The notes beneath the pieces were generated by a model. That model was not told where the DNA came from. It saw only the letters and a program-made list of their open reading frames with translations, and did no database searches. A stretch of 5,211 nucleotides of DNA from Calditrichia bacterium (lineage in GTDB: Bacteria > Calditrichota > Calditrichia > RBG-13-44-9 > J042): assembly GCA_030430345.1 (NCBI GenBank), contig JAUIFT010000270.1, forward strand, positions 1-5,211, written 5' to 3'. The number at the start of each line of letters is the position of its first letter. The stretch's first letter is position 1. Both the position numbers and the translations under genes were made by a program. Shown one piece after another: positions 1 to 5,211 of the stretch.

Positions 1-749
1 CCTGGTAGTAGCTGCAGTGCCCGGAAGATATCCTCATCTCCAACGGTCGGTATTTTGAAAAGTGAGCGCGGGGAAAGCCGCAATTCCCTGTCCGGGCCAC
101 TGAGCTGGATGTTCGCTGAAATTTTCTCGGTGATAGTGACATCCTGCCCGCGGATGAGATTGGGCTGCATTTCGATTCTTAACAGCGGTGGAGGATCGGC
201 GACAGCAAGGTCGAAAAACTGTGTCTTGTAACCAATATATTCTACTGTAAGCGCTTGCTGACCGGCAGGAATATTTAAGAGAATAAAGTATCCTTCAGCG
301 TTCGACGTTGCAGCAACCCGGGGATCTGAAAGGTAAATGTTTGCATAGGGCAGCGGCTCTTTGCTAACAGCATCAAACACGTATCCCTTCACGTCGTAAT
401 TAAGTGTTGTCAGCTGCTTTTCCATCAGGATGATTTGTTTGTTCAATACCTTATGGAGAATGGAGGTGCCCCGGAATAAGCTGGTCAAGACCAGCGGCAA
501 TGGTGCGTTGTCAACGTCGCTGTCTACAAATATATTTTCGACTAATCGATTGCTGTAAACAAAATTGTACGGAATTTGATGCTGGAGTTCCTGAAGTGCT
601 TCGTGCAAAGGGGTTTTATTGAATTTGACAGTCACAAAAGTGCTGTCAAGTCCGGATGGCTGGGCGAAAGTCAAAGTTTGGAAAAAGAGCCCCAGCAGCA
701 GGAAGTGAAGTATTTTGTAGCCCGGGGCTCTTTGCATTCGCTGTCTCAT
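1..749 (-). CDS. TonB-dependent outer-membrane transducer, N-terminal part (STN + carboxypeptidase-regulatory-like + plug start), cut by the window edge
   Basis: 249 codons are present, open to the left edge. Residues 1-29 are a signal peptide: basic start MRQRMQRAPGYK, hydrophobic core ILHFLLLGLFF, likely cleavage after TFA. Residues about 37-112 fit an STN (secretin/TonB short N-terminal) domain, with the family-like stretch TPLHEALQELQHQIPYNFVY. Residues about 119-195 fit a carboxypeptidase-D regulatory-like beta sandwich (GYVFDAVSKEPLPYANIYL, then NAEGYFILLNIPAG and YIGY). Residues 213-220 (DVTITEKI) lie where a Ton-box-like segment would be. The final IFRALQLLP is typical of the start of the plug domain. 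The barrel is outside the window, so the substrate cannot be named. By family knowledge the STN domain contacts a FecR partner in the periplasm, which fits the gene just upstream. The ATG at 749 overlaps the fecR-like stop in an ATGA; no clear Shine-Dalgarno is seen, so translational coupling is likely. A second ATG at 737 is possible. Confidence 0.93.
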   Translation of the reverse strand, partial: MRQRMQRAPGYKILHFLLLGLFFQTLTFAQPSGLDSTFVTVKFNKTPLHEALQELQHQIPYNFVYSNRLVENIFVDSDVDNAPLPLVLTSLFRGTSILHKVLNKQIILMEKQLTTLNYDVKGYVFDAVSKEPLPYANIYLSDPRVAATSNAEGYFILLNIPAGQQALTVEYIGYKTQFFDLAVADPPPLLRIEMQPNLIRGQDVTITEKISANIQLSGPDRELRLSPRSLFKIPTVGDEDIFRALQLLP

Positions 750-1765
750 TCTTGTTGAAAGAAAACAATATAACCACCATCCATCCGGTATTCAAGGTTT
801 AGTGCCAGAGATATTGAAGAAAGCACTGTTTCCAATGAACTCTTTTCAAACTCGCCGGTAAGAACAAAGGTTTCCGGCGCTGTCACTTCCAGGCGAACTT
901 TTTTATTAAATACCCGCTCTAACTCGCCGGATATTTCTGGCAATGTGGCAAAGTAAAAAGACAGTTGATTCTGACGCCAGCTGCCAATGGTATTGCTGTC
1001 GAGGCTGATCTTCGGATAAAGGCTGTTGTTCATGGAAATACTGCCTTCTCCTTCAGCTAAAATGATAGACTTGTTTTGATTCGCAAATTTGACCTGACCC
1101 TCTTCCACGGCAATGCGTGTCCGCTGATCCCGGCTCCAGATGTTAAAGCGCGTTCCGAGAACCGTGGTTTGTGCTTCATCTGTTTGTACAATAAAAGGAC
1201 GCTCTGCAGATGCTACAATGTCGAAGAACGCTTCGCCCTGCACATGGACAATGCGTTCATTCCCGGAAAATTTTTCAGGGTACGCCAGTTTACTATCGTG
1301 GTTCAGGTAGACTGTCGACCCATCCGACAGCGTAATCTGTTCCTGATTCCCCACCAGTGTTTCCAATGTCAGCAATCCTGGTGCGGAGGTGCTTTGCCAA
1401 ACCAGAAAAGCACCAACAGCAAGAAGGCAAACAATGGCAAAGTTCAAGGCGGGCTGCCATTGAAAAGTAAAAAGATTCCGGAATAAACGTCTGCGTCTTA
1501 TGTTGGGAACGGGCTGTTGCGTTGTCGTTTCCGTTAAGGCCAGGTTCAGATTGTTGGCCAGTGAGCGCCATTGCTGTTCAATGTCCGGCAATGAGGGGCG
1601 TTCGCTGGGAACTGCATTGTCCAGAATCTGTTTTACATTGTCATACAGCTCACGGTTTGCCGGCGCGGCAGCTAACCACTCATCAATTTTCTTTTGCTCC
1701 GATAAGGAAATATCCCCGGAAAAAATCCGGGTCAGGATTTGAAAGTCCTCCATTCCTTCCATCAT
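746..1765 (-). CDS. FecR-family anti-sigma / sigma regulator, inner membrane, DUF4974-type C-terminus
   Basis: 339 codons, full length for the Bacteroidota-type family. Residues about 8-75 are the cytoplasmic sigma-binding segment, with the family-like stretch KIDEWLAAAPANRELYDNVK. A basic cluster RRRR (90-93) precedes one transmembrane helix (about 105-123, PALNFAIVCLLAVGAFLVW), giving cytoplasm-in, periplasm-out topology. The periplasmic FecR domain (about 134-235) shows LSDGSTVYLN, YPEKF, GEAFFDI and VLGTRFN. The C-terminal 268-337 (LSFYFATLPEISGELERVFN...) is a DUF4974/STN-like domain, the part expected to pair with the STN domain of the receptor encoded next. The role is to hold or activate the adjacent ECF sigma factor according to receptor state; this is inferred from family and gene order. 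The start is slightly uncertain: AGGAG lies 3 bases before the first ATG but 6 before the second (1762). The stop TGA overlaps the receptor ATG. It sits 128 bases after the sigma gene, an unusually wide gap for such a pair. Confidence 0.96.
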   Translation of the reverse strand: MMEGMEDFQILTRIFSGDISLSEQKKIDEWLAAAPANRELYDNVKQILDNAVPSERPSLPDIEQQWRSLANNLNLALTETTTQQPVPNIRRRRLFRNLFTFQWQPALNFAIVCLLAVGAFLVWQSTSAPGLLTLETLVGNQEQITLSDGSTVYLNHDSKLAYPEKFSGNERIVHVQGEAFFDIVASAERPFIVQTDEAQTTVLGTRFNIWSRDQRTRIAVEEGQVKFANQNKSIILAEGEGSISMNNSLYPKISLDSNTIGSWRQNQLSFYFATLPEISGELERVFNKKVRLEVTAPETFVLTGEFEKSSLETVLSSISLALNLEYRMDGGYIVFFQQE

Positions 1766-1893
1766 TCTCTCCTAACAACATTCTAAAGATCATTCGTTTC
1801 TATGTTTCAATATCAATACCGATAAACAATTTATATCCCTCCCAAAAATTAAAAGTTTTCTTTCTCTCGATTTTGTAAAATGTATGGGCCTTG
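1766..1893 (-). other. Spacer between sigma-factor and fecR-like genes
   Basis: This 128-base AT-rich spacer separates two genes that are commonly adjacent or overlapping. No strong terminator hairpin with a T run is seen. On the minus strand it holds a tandem TATTGATATTGA and a GAAACATAGAAAC direct repeat at about 1797-1819. A weak inverted repeat ATAAA-CAA-TTTAT lies at about 1822-1834. It has room for a second promoter driving fecR plus the receptor gene, but I see no convincing -35/-10 pair: TTGAAA and TAGAAT are present, but 19 bases apart. No ORF is supported. Confidence 0.4.
1769..1773 (-). promoter_or_regulatory. Shine-Dalgarno AGGAG of the fecR-like gene
   Basis: On the minus strand the bases before the start read TTAGGAGAGA-ATG-ATG. 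The AGGAG is only 3 bases from the first ATG (1765) and 6 from the second (1762). Usual spacing favours the second ATG, which would shorten the protein by one residue. The presence of a good site shows fecR can be translated independently of the sigma gene upstream. Confidence 0.6.
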
Positions 1894-2433
1894 CTATCGG
1901 AACGGGGCCAGCGAGTTGCGCAGTAATCTTAAGGCGTGGCTCATCCGTTTCTCAACAGTCTTGATCGAAATTTCCAGACTGCGGGCAATTTCCGCATAGG
2001 TAAACCCTTCATAGCGATGCAGTATAAAAACGGTTTGGGCTTTTTCCGGGAGCGCATTGATCGCTTCGCGAATTTTTTCCTGCAAGTCAAAATTTTCGTT
2101 GGGAGTAGTAACGAATTTTTCCGGTGGTAGTTCTTTTAAATATTTCCGCTCCACGGTCTGCTTCTGAAGATTGTTTATTACCAGATTGCTGGCAATGCGA
2201 TAAAGATATGCTTTGATCGATTTTGACGCATCCAGGGAAGTCCGGTTATTCCACACCCGGGAAAAAAGCTCCTGCACGATATCTTTCGCTAATTCTTCAT
2301 TGCGAATACGAAACCAGACGAAATAAAACAGCTTTTCGTAATAACGAAAATATAATGTTTTAAATGCGAGTGTATTGTTTTCCCGAATAGCAGTTACCAA
2401 CTCGGGGTCACTGTAAGACGCGTATTCTGCCAT
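1894..2433 (-). CDS. ECF-type RNA polymerase sigma factor, FecI-like (sigma-70 family)
   Basis: 179 codons, the normal length for an ECF sigma factor, which has only regions 2 and 4. Region 2 (about 11-85) includes AFKTLYFRYYEKLFYFVW, the core-binding and -10 recognition stretch ELAKDIVQELFSRVWNNR (47-64) and IKAYLYRIASNLVINNLQ. A polar linker (about 90-118) follows. Region 4 (about 120-172) begins INALPEKAQTVFILHRYEGF and contains the -35-binding helix-turn-helix TYAEIARSLEISIKTVEKRM. By family knowledge it directs RNA polymerase to a small set of promoters, usually those of the paired receptor, and is controlled by the FecR protein encoded downstream. The start ATG at 2433 has no close Shine-Dalgarno; a GGAG lies about 18 bases upstream, too far to be convincing. 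It is the first gene of the leftward group and is transcribed divergently from the propeller sensor. Confidence 0.96.
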   Translation of the reverse strand: MAEYASYSDPELVTAIRENNTLAFKTLYFRYYEKLFYFVWFRIRNEELAKDIVQELFSRVWNNRTSLDASKSIKAYLYRIASNLVINNLQKQTVERKYLKELPPEKFVTTPNENFDLQEKIREAINALPEKAQTVFILHRYEGFTYAEIARSLEISIKTVEKRMSHALRLLRNSLAPFR

Positions 2434-2536
2434 GGTTTAGTTTGTTACCAACTCCGTTTTCTGTTGCTGGAAAAAATTATCATGAGATAAATCAAACGAA
2501 AATATCAATGCGGCCATATCTTATGAGGAAAAACCA

Positions 2537-2689
2537 ATGAAAAAAGGTTCTGACGTCTTGTTGAAATACTGTTGCAATATTGTTAAACAAATTCCAATAG
2601 AAGCATTTTACTTAAAGAAGTCTGCTTCTAAAGTCAAGATAAAAAAGATTCTACAGCGACCGGAGTTGAAAATTAATTTATACCTGTGA
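2537..2689 (+). CDS. Possible small basic protein of 50 residues, unrecognised
   Basis: An ATG at 2537 opens 50 codons ending in TGA at 2687-2689. A GAGG at 2525-2528 lies 8 bases before the ATG, a normal Shine-Dalgarno spacing. The product would begin MKKGSDVLLKYCCNIVKQIP and end PELKINLYL. It has about 11 lysines, so it is strongly basic, and a Cys-Cys pair at residues 12-13. There is no signal peptide or transmembrane helix. I do not recognise any family. About 37% of its third codon positions are G or C, close to the AT-rich background, so codon use does not support it. An open frame of this length in an AT-rich spacer can arise by chance. It ends just before the sensor promoter and runs in the same direction as the sensor. 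Confidence 0.22.
   Translation: MKKGSDVLLKYCCNIVKQIPIEAFYLKKSASKVKIKKILQRPELKINLYL
2598..2630. repeat. 8-bp perfect inverted repeat TAGAAGCA / TGCTTCTA
   Basis: TAGAAGCA (2598-2605) is the exact reverse complement of TGCTTCTA (2623-2630), separated by 17 bases. A second AGAAG at 2616-2620 can instead pair with CTTCT at 2625-2629 across a 4-base loop, so two alternative small hairpins compete. It could be an operator half-site pair or chance. No T run follows, so it is not an intrinsic terminator. Confidence 0.4.
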
Positions 2690-2697
2690 AAATATAT

Positions 2698-2726
2698 TTG
2701 ATTTAACCGCTTGCGAATTATATACT
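2698..2726 (+). promoter_or_regulatory. Candidate sigma70-like promoter of the propeller sensor gene
   Basis: TTGATT (2698-2703, 4 of 6 matches to TTGACA) and TATACT (2721-2726, 5 of 6 matches to TATAAT) are separated by exactly 17 bases. The expected transcription start is near 2733, giving a leader of about 50 bases before the ATG at 2783. An overlapping TATATTTG at 2693-2700 fits the Bacteroidota -7 consensus TAnnTTTG. However, no TTTG/TTG sits at the required distance upstream (the nearest TTG is about 24 bases away), so the sigma70-like reading is preferred. Confidence 0.5.
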
Positions 2727-2766
2727 TGTTGAAATATAACTCCAGCAGATGATGGCGCTTTCGGAG

Positions 2767-2771
2767 AGGAG
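2767..2771 (+). promoter_or_regulatory. Shine-Dalgarno AGGAG of the propeller sensor gene
   Basis: The leader reads GGAGAGGAG, then 11 bases, then ATG at 2783. The spacing is slightly long, but this is the only purine-rich Shine-Dalgarno nearby. The frame is closed upstream by TGA at 2750-2752, and no other start codon lies between, so the ATG at 2783 is the only plausible start. Confidence 0.6.
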
Positions 2772-2782
2772 ATGTAGAAAAA

Positions 2783-5211
2783 ATGCATTTGCTTCACCAT
2801 CATATTTTCTATAGAAAAAATACTGCGTTCTGTAACCGCAGGATCTCTCCATGCTATATCATTGCCGCCTTACTGGCACTCTCTGCGTTAATAAATGCCG
2901 CTCCGGAAATAAAATTCCAGAAAATTCTAATTGAAGACGGACTTTCCCAGAGTTCTGTGAGTTGCATTGCCCAGGACAGCCTTGGGTTTATGTGGTTCGG
3001 TACGCAGGATGGACTCAATCGGTATGATGGGGTTCGTTTTCAGGTTTATCGCAGTGAAGCCGGAAACCCGGCCAGCCTCGCCGGAAATAATATTCAATCG
3101 ATTGCTGTGGATGCCTCTGGTAGCCTGTGGATTGGCACCTGGAGTAATGGGGTCAGTCACTTTGATTATTCCCGGCAAAAATTTACCAATTATAGACATG
3201 ACCCGCTGGATTCAACCAGCCTGAGTAACAACCGGGTAACTTCTGTTCTACGGGATCGAAATGGCGATATTTGGATTGGCACCCTGCAAGGACTGAATCG
3301 TCTAGATCGCAAAAGCGGACAAATGCAGCGCTTTATGCACAATCCGGGAAAAAGTCTGAGCATTGTGGGAAATCGGGTGCGAGCAGTATACGAGGATAGA
3401 GATGGCGCTATTTGGGTTGGGACGGAATCCGGGTTGAGTGTTATCGCGGCATCCCGAAATGCGGTGCGAAACTATGATTACAAGCCGAATGCATTATTTG
3501 GCCTTAGTAACAATGTTGTCTATTCCATTTTTGAAGACCGGGATGGGAAGTTGTGGATTGGGACTGGTGGAGGTGGGCTTTGCTGGCTGGATCGGGAGAA
3601 TGATACGTTTTATCGTTTCCTTCACCCGGATCATCCTAAAAGCCTTGCATATAACACGATACGAGACATCTTTGAGGATCGCCTGGGAACACTTTGGCTG
3701 GCAACAGACAAGGGATTGGTCGCTTTTGACAGACCCAGTGGTAAGTTTGATAACTATCAATATTCATCGGAAAAATATTATAGCCTTAGTAGTGATTTGG
3801 CGTTTGTCGTTTTTGAAGACCGTTCCGGAGTTATGTGGGTTGGCACTTTTGGAGGAGGCCTGAACAAGTTTAACCGAACGTTAAAAAGTTTCCGAACCTA
3901 TCGCAATGATCCACGCAATGCAAATAGCCTGGCGGATAATCGTGTGTATACAATGCATGGTGACACGCGACGCAGCGAAATACTCTGGTTGGGCACCCTG
4001 GGAGGCATCAGTCAATTTAATAGCAAGGAAAATTCATTTAAGAACTATCGTTACAATCCCCGGCAACCGGGAAGCATCAGCAATAACCGGGTTTGGTTTA
4101 TTACTCAGGATTATCGTGGGAGAATTTGGGCGGGCACTGCCAACGGTTTAAATCTGCTTGATGAAAAGCAGGAAAAATTTATTACTTTTTACCATAATCC
4201 GGCAGATCCGTATAGTTTACAGCACAACACAATTTATTCATTGTACGAAGATCGCCAGCGTAATTTATGGGTAGGAACGTTGGCCGGCTTGAACCGTTAT
4301 GATTATAACTCCGGACGTTTTTATCGATTTACCAATCTTGCCGGAGATGCTAAAATACTCGGCAAGAATGCGATACTTGCTATTCTTGAGGATTCACAGG
4401 GAGAGCTTTGGATTGGCACCTGGGGAAGTGGGCTCTGCCGCTTCGAGCGGGAAAGCGGTCAGGTCGAGTGTTTTACGAACAACCCCGATGATCCGACATC
4501 GATTAGTTCCAATGCGATAATGTCAATCTACGAGGATCGTTCCCAGCGCCTTTGGATTGGCACCGAGGATGGCGGGATCAACCTGTTTCATCGGGATGAA
4601 GGCACCTTCTCATATTATACCACCGCCGATGGTTTACCCAATAATTCCGTTTTTGGCATTCTTGATGATGCTCATGGTAACATTTGGATGACAACGAATG
4701 CCGGCATGGCGCGCCTGAACCCGGAAACCCGGCAAATAAAAAATTATTATGCCGCGGATGGTTTGCAGAGTAATGAGTTTAACCTCGCTTACCAACAGAA
4801 TGAATTGGGCGAGTTCTTCTTCGGAGGCATGAACGGGTTTAGCCGGTTTTATCCCGATAGCATTTCCGATAATCGATTTATGCCGCCGGTTGTTATTACC
4901 GAGCTACGGATATTCAATCGCCCGGTACGGCCCGGAGTGGTTTTGCAGGATGGGCGTAAATTGTTGGATCAGGTCATCTCGCTTACCGATGAAATTACCC
5001 TCTCATATAAGGATAATGTGGTCACTTTCGAGTTTGCCGCATTGGATTATTCTGCTCCGGAAAAAAATCAGTATGCGTTCATTATGGAAGGGTTTGAAGA
5101 AGCCTGGAATCATGTTGAAAACCGCCGGTATGCAACATATACCAATCTACCGCATGGTGAATATACCTTCCGGGTAAAAGGATCGAACAGTGACATCCAC
5201 TGGAATGATGC
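2783..5211 (+). CDS. Two-component-regulator-propeller sensor protein (Reg_prop x14 + Y_Y_Y), N-terminal part, cut by the window edge
   Basis: 809 codons are open to the right edge without a stop. Residues 1-41 form a signal peptide or anchor: a long basic N-region, then YIIAALLALSALINA and a likely cleavage near INA-AP. Residues about 44-690 are fourteen Reg_prop blades, marked by a W-x-G-T-like motif at residues 70, 115, 163, 210, 257, 304, 351, 401, 448, 495, 542, 590, 634 and 678. Fourteen blades fold as two seven-bladed beta-propellers in this family. From about 739 a Y_Y_Y domain begins (ITLSYKDNVVTFEFAALDYS, then GEYTFRVKGSN). By family knowledge such proteins are periplasmic ligand sensors followed by a transmembrane helix and usually a histidine kinase, often with receiver and AraC output (hybrid two-component systems controlling glycan use). 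Other endings, such as a diguanylate cyclase or LuxR-type module, are also known, and the output is not visible here. The gene runs divergently from the sigma/FecR/receptor group. The ligand cannot be named. Confidence 0.95.
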   Translation, partial: MHLLHHHIFYRKNTAFCNRRISPCYIIAALLALSALINAAPEIKFQKILIEDGLSQSSVSCIAQDSLGFMWFGTQDGLNRYDGVRFQVYRSEAGNPASLAGNNIQSIAVDASGSLWIGTWSNGVSHFDYSRQKFTNYRHDPLDSTSLSNNRVTSVLRDRNGDIWIGTLQGLNRLDRKSGQMQRFMHNPGKSLSIVGNRVRAVYEDRDGAIWVGTESGLSVIAASRNAVRNYDYKPNALFGLSNNVVYSIFEDRDGKLWIGTGGGGLCWLDRENDTFYRFLHPDHPKSLAYNTIRDIFEDRLGTLWLATDKGLVAFDRPSGKFDNYQYSSEKYYSLSSDLAFVVFEDRSGVMWVGTFGGGLNKFNRTLKSFRTYRNDPRNANSLADNRVYTMHGDTRRSEILWLGTLGGISQFNSKENSFKNYRYNPRQPGSISNNRVWFITQDYRGRIWAGTANGLNLLDEKQEKFITFYHNPADPYSLQHNTIYSLYEDRQRNLWVGTLAGLNRYDYNSGRFYRFTNLAGDAKILGKNAILAILEDSQGELWIGTWGSGLCRFERESGQVECFTNNPDDPTSISSNAIMSIYEDRSQRLWIGTEDGGINLFHRDEGTFSYYTTADGLPNNSVFGILDDAHGNIWMTTNAGMARLNPETRQIKNYYAADGLQSNEFNLAYQQNELGEFFFGGMNGFSRFYPDSISDNRFMPPVVITELRIFNRPVRPGVVLQDGRKLLDQVISLTDEITLSYKDNVVTFEFAALDYSAPEKNQYAFIMEGFEEAWNHVENRRYATYTNLPHGEYTFRVKGSNSDIHWND
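2914..4853 (+). repeat. Fourteen tandem Reg_prop blade repeats within the sensor gene
   Basis: Each unit is about 47 codons (141 bases) and follows the pattern SLSxNxVxxIxEDxxGxLWIGTxxGGLxRFD, then FxxYxxNPxDP. Intervals between successive W-motifs are 45, 48, 47, 47, 47, 47, 50, 47, 47, 47, 48, 44 and 44 residues. Thirteen units have the W; blade 14 has FFFGGMNGFSRF instead, as is usual for the last blade of this family. Blades 2, 3, 11 and 12 share the identical bases TGGATTGGCACC at their core. Confidence 0.85.

Larger units (their letters stand above)
2434..2782. other. Divergent intergenic region between the sigma-factor gene and the propeller sensor
   Basis: This 349-base region is visibly richer in A+T than the flanking genes. 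It must carry promoters for both directions. For the rightward sensor gene a good sigma70-like promoter is seen at 2698-2726. For the leftward sigma gene I find no convincing -35/-10 pair. Other contents are an 8-bp inverted repeat (2598-2630), a near-palindrome TTATC-ATGA-GATAA (2477-2490), an 11-base odd palindrome TTGTT-A-AACAA (2580-2590), and a possible small ORF (2537-2689). Confidence 0.7.

Noticed and set aside
576..758. Plus-strand 60-codon frame across the receptor start
   Set aside because: It is antisense to the signal peptide and STN domain of the receptor, which are well supported.
1076..1486. Plus-strand open frame of 136 codons inside the fecR-like gene
   Set aside because: It lies opposite a clear FecR coding frame with all expected domains. 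Its product resembles no family and is rich in Cys, Arg and Pro as antisense shadows often are.
1500..1878. Two plus-strand open frames of 80 and 118 codons over the start of fecR and the spacer
   Set aside because: They are mostly antisense to the FecR N-terminus, have no recognisable domain and no supporting ribosome site.
2532..2549. AACC...GGTT hairpin next to an A/T run as a terminator
   Set aside because: It has only a 4-bp stem with a 10-base loop, and no gene ends nearby in either direction that would need it.
2783..2905. Sensor N-terminus as a lipoprotein signal (Cys at residue 24)
   Set aside because: The Cys lies before the hydrophobic core, not after it, and no L-x-[AG]-C lipobox is present. 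An ordinary signal peptide or anchor fits better.
2927..3760. Minus-strand frames of 90 and 88 codons opposite the sensor gene
   Set aside because: They are antisense to conserved propeller blades, with no domain and no promoter or ribosome site.
3438..4520. Several plus-strand frames of 73-141 codons within the sensor gene
   Set aside because: They are off-frame readings of the blade repeats. Their recurrent pieces such as GLGLVEVGFAGW are shifted translations of the W-I-G-T motif.
2914..4853. Regularly spaced repeats considered as a CRISPR-like or mobile repeat array
   Set aside because: The 141-base periodicity is divergent at DNA level and in frame throughout. It encodes the Reg_prop blades.

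Overview
The window is the regulatory head of a nutrient-uptake or cell-surface-signalling locus from a Gram-negative bacterium. It most likely belongs to the Bacteroidota or the wider FCB group (Calditrichota- or Ignavibacteria-like lineages are possible). The evidence is the gene types: a FecI-like sigma factor, a FecR with a DUF4974-type C-terminus, a TonB-dependent receptor with STN and carboxypeptidase-regulatory-like domains, and a two-component-regulator-propeller sensor. Two genes have recognisable AGGAG Shine-Dalgarno sequences, which argues mildly against a typical Bacteroidia genome. No genus can be named from the sequence alone.

Left half, minus strand, in transcription order: an ECF sigma factor (2433-1894), a 128-base spacer, a membrane-bound FecR anti-sigma/sigma regulator (1765-746), and the N-terminal 249 codons of a TonB-dependent outer-membrane transducer (749 to the left edge). 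The last two overlap by 4 bases (ATGA). By family knowledge these three form a cell-surface signalling relay: ligand-loaded receptor, then FecR in the inner membrane, then release of the sigma factor to transcribe target genes.

Middle: a 349-base AT-rich divergent intergenic region (2434-2782). It holds a good sigma70-like promoter for the rightward gene, an overlapping TAnnTTTG motif, an 8-bp inverted repeat, and an unrecognised 50-codon ORF with its own Shine-Dalgarno-like sequence.

Right half, plus strand: the first 809 codons of a large sensor (2783 to the right edge). It has a signal peptide or membrane anchor, fourteen Reg_prop beta-propeller blades (two seven-bladed propellers) and the start of a Y_Y_Y domain. 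This is the periplasmic half of a (probably hybrid) two-component histidine kinase; the transmembrane and output domains lie beyond the window.

Together the window shows two different envelope-sensing systems placed head to head. One is receptor-driven and acts through an alternative sigma factor; the other is a propeller sensor. Whether they act on the same substrate cannot be decided here. Nothing in the window requires a wholly new system. The most notable points are the overlap that removes any promoter space in front of the receptor gene, the divergent pairing, the small ORF, and the regular propeller repeat with a 3-residue insertion between blades 7 and 8.
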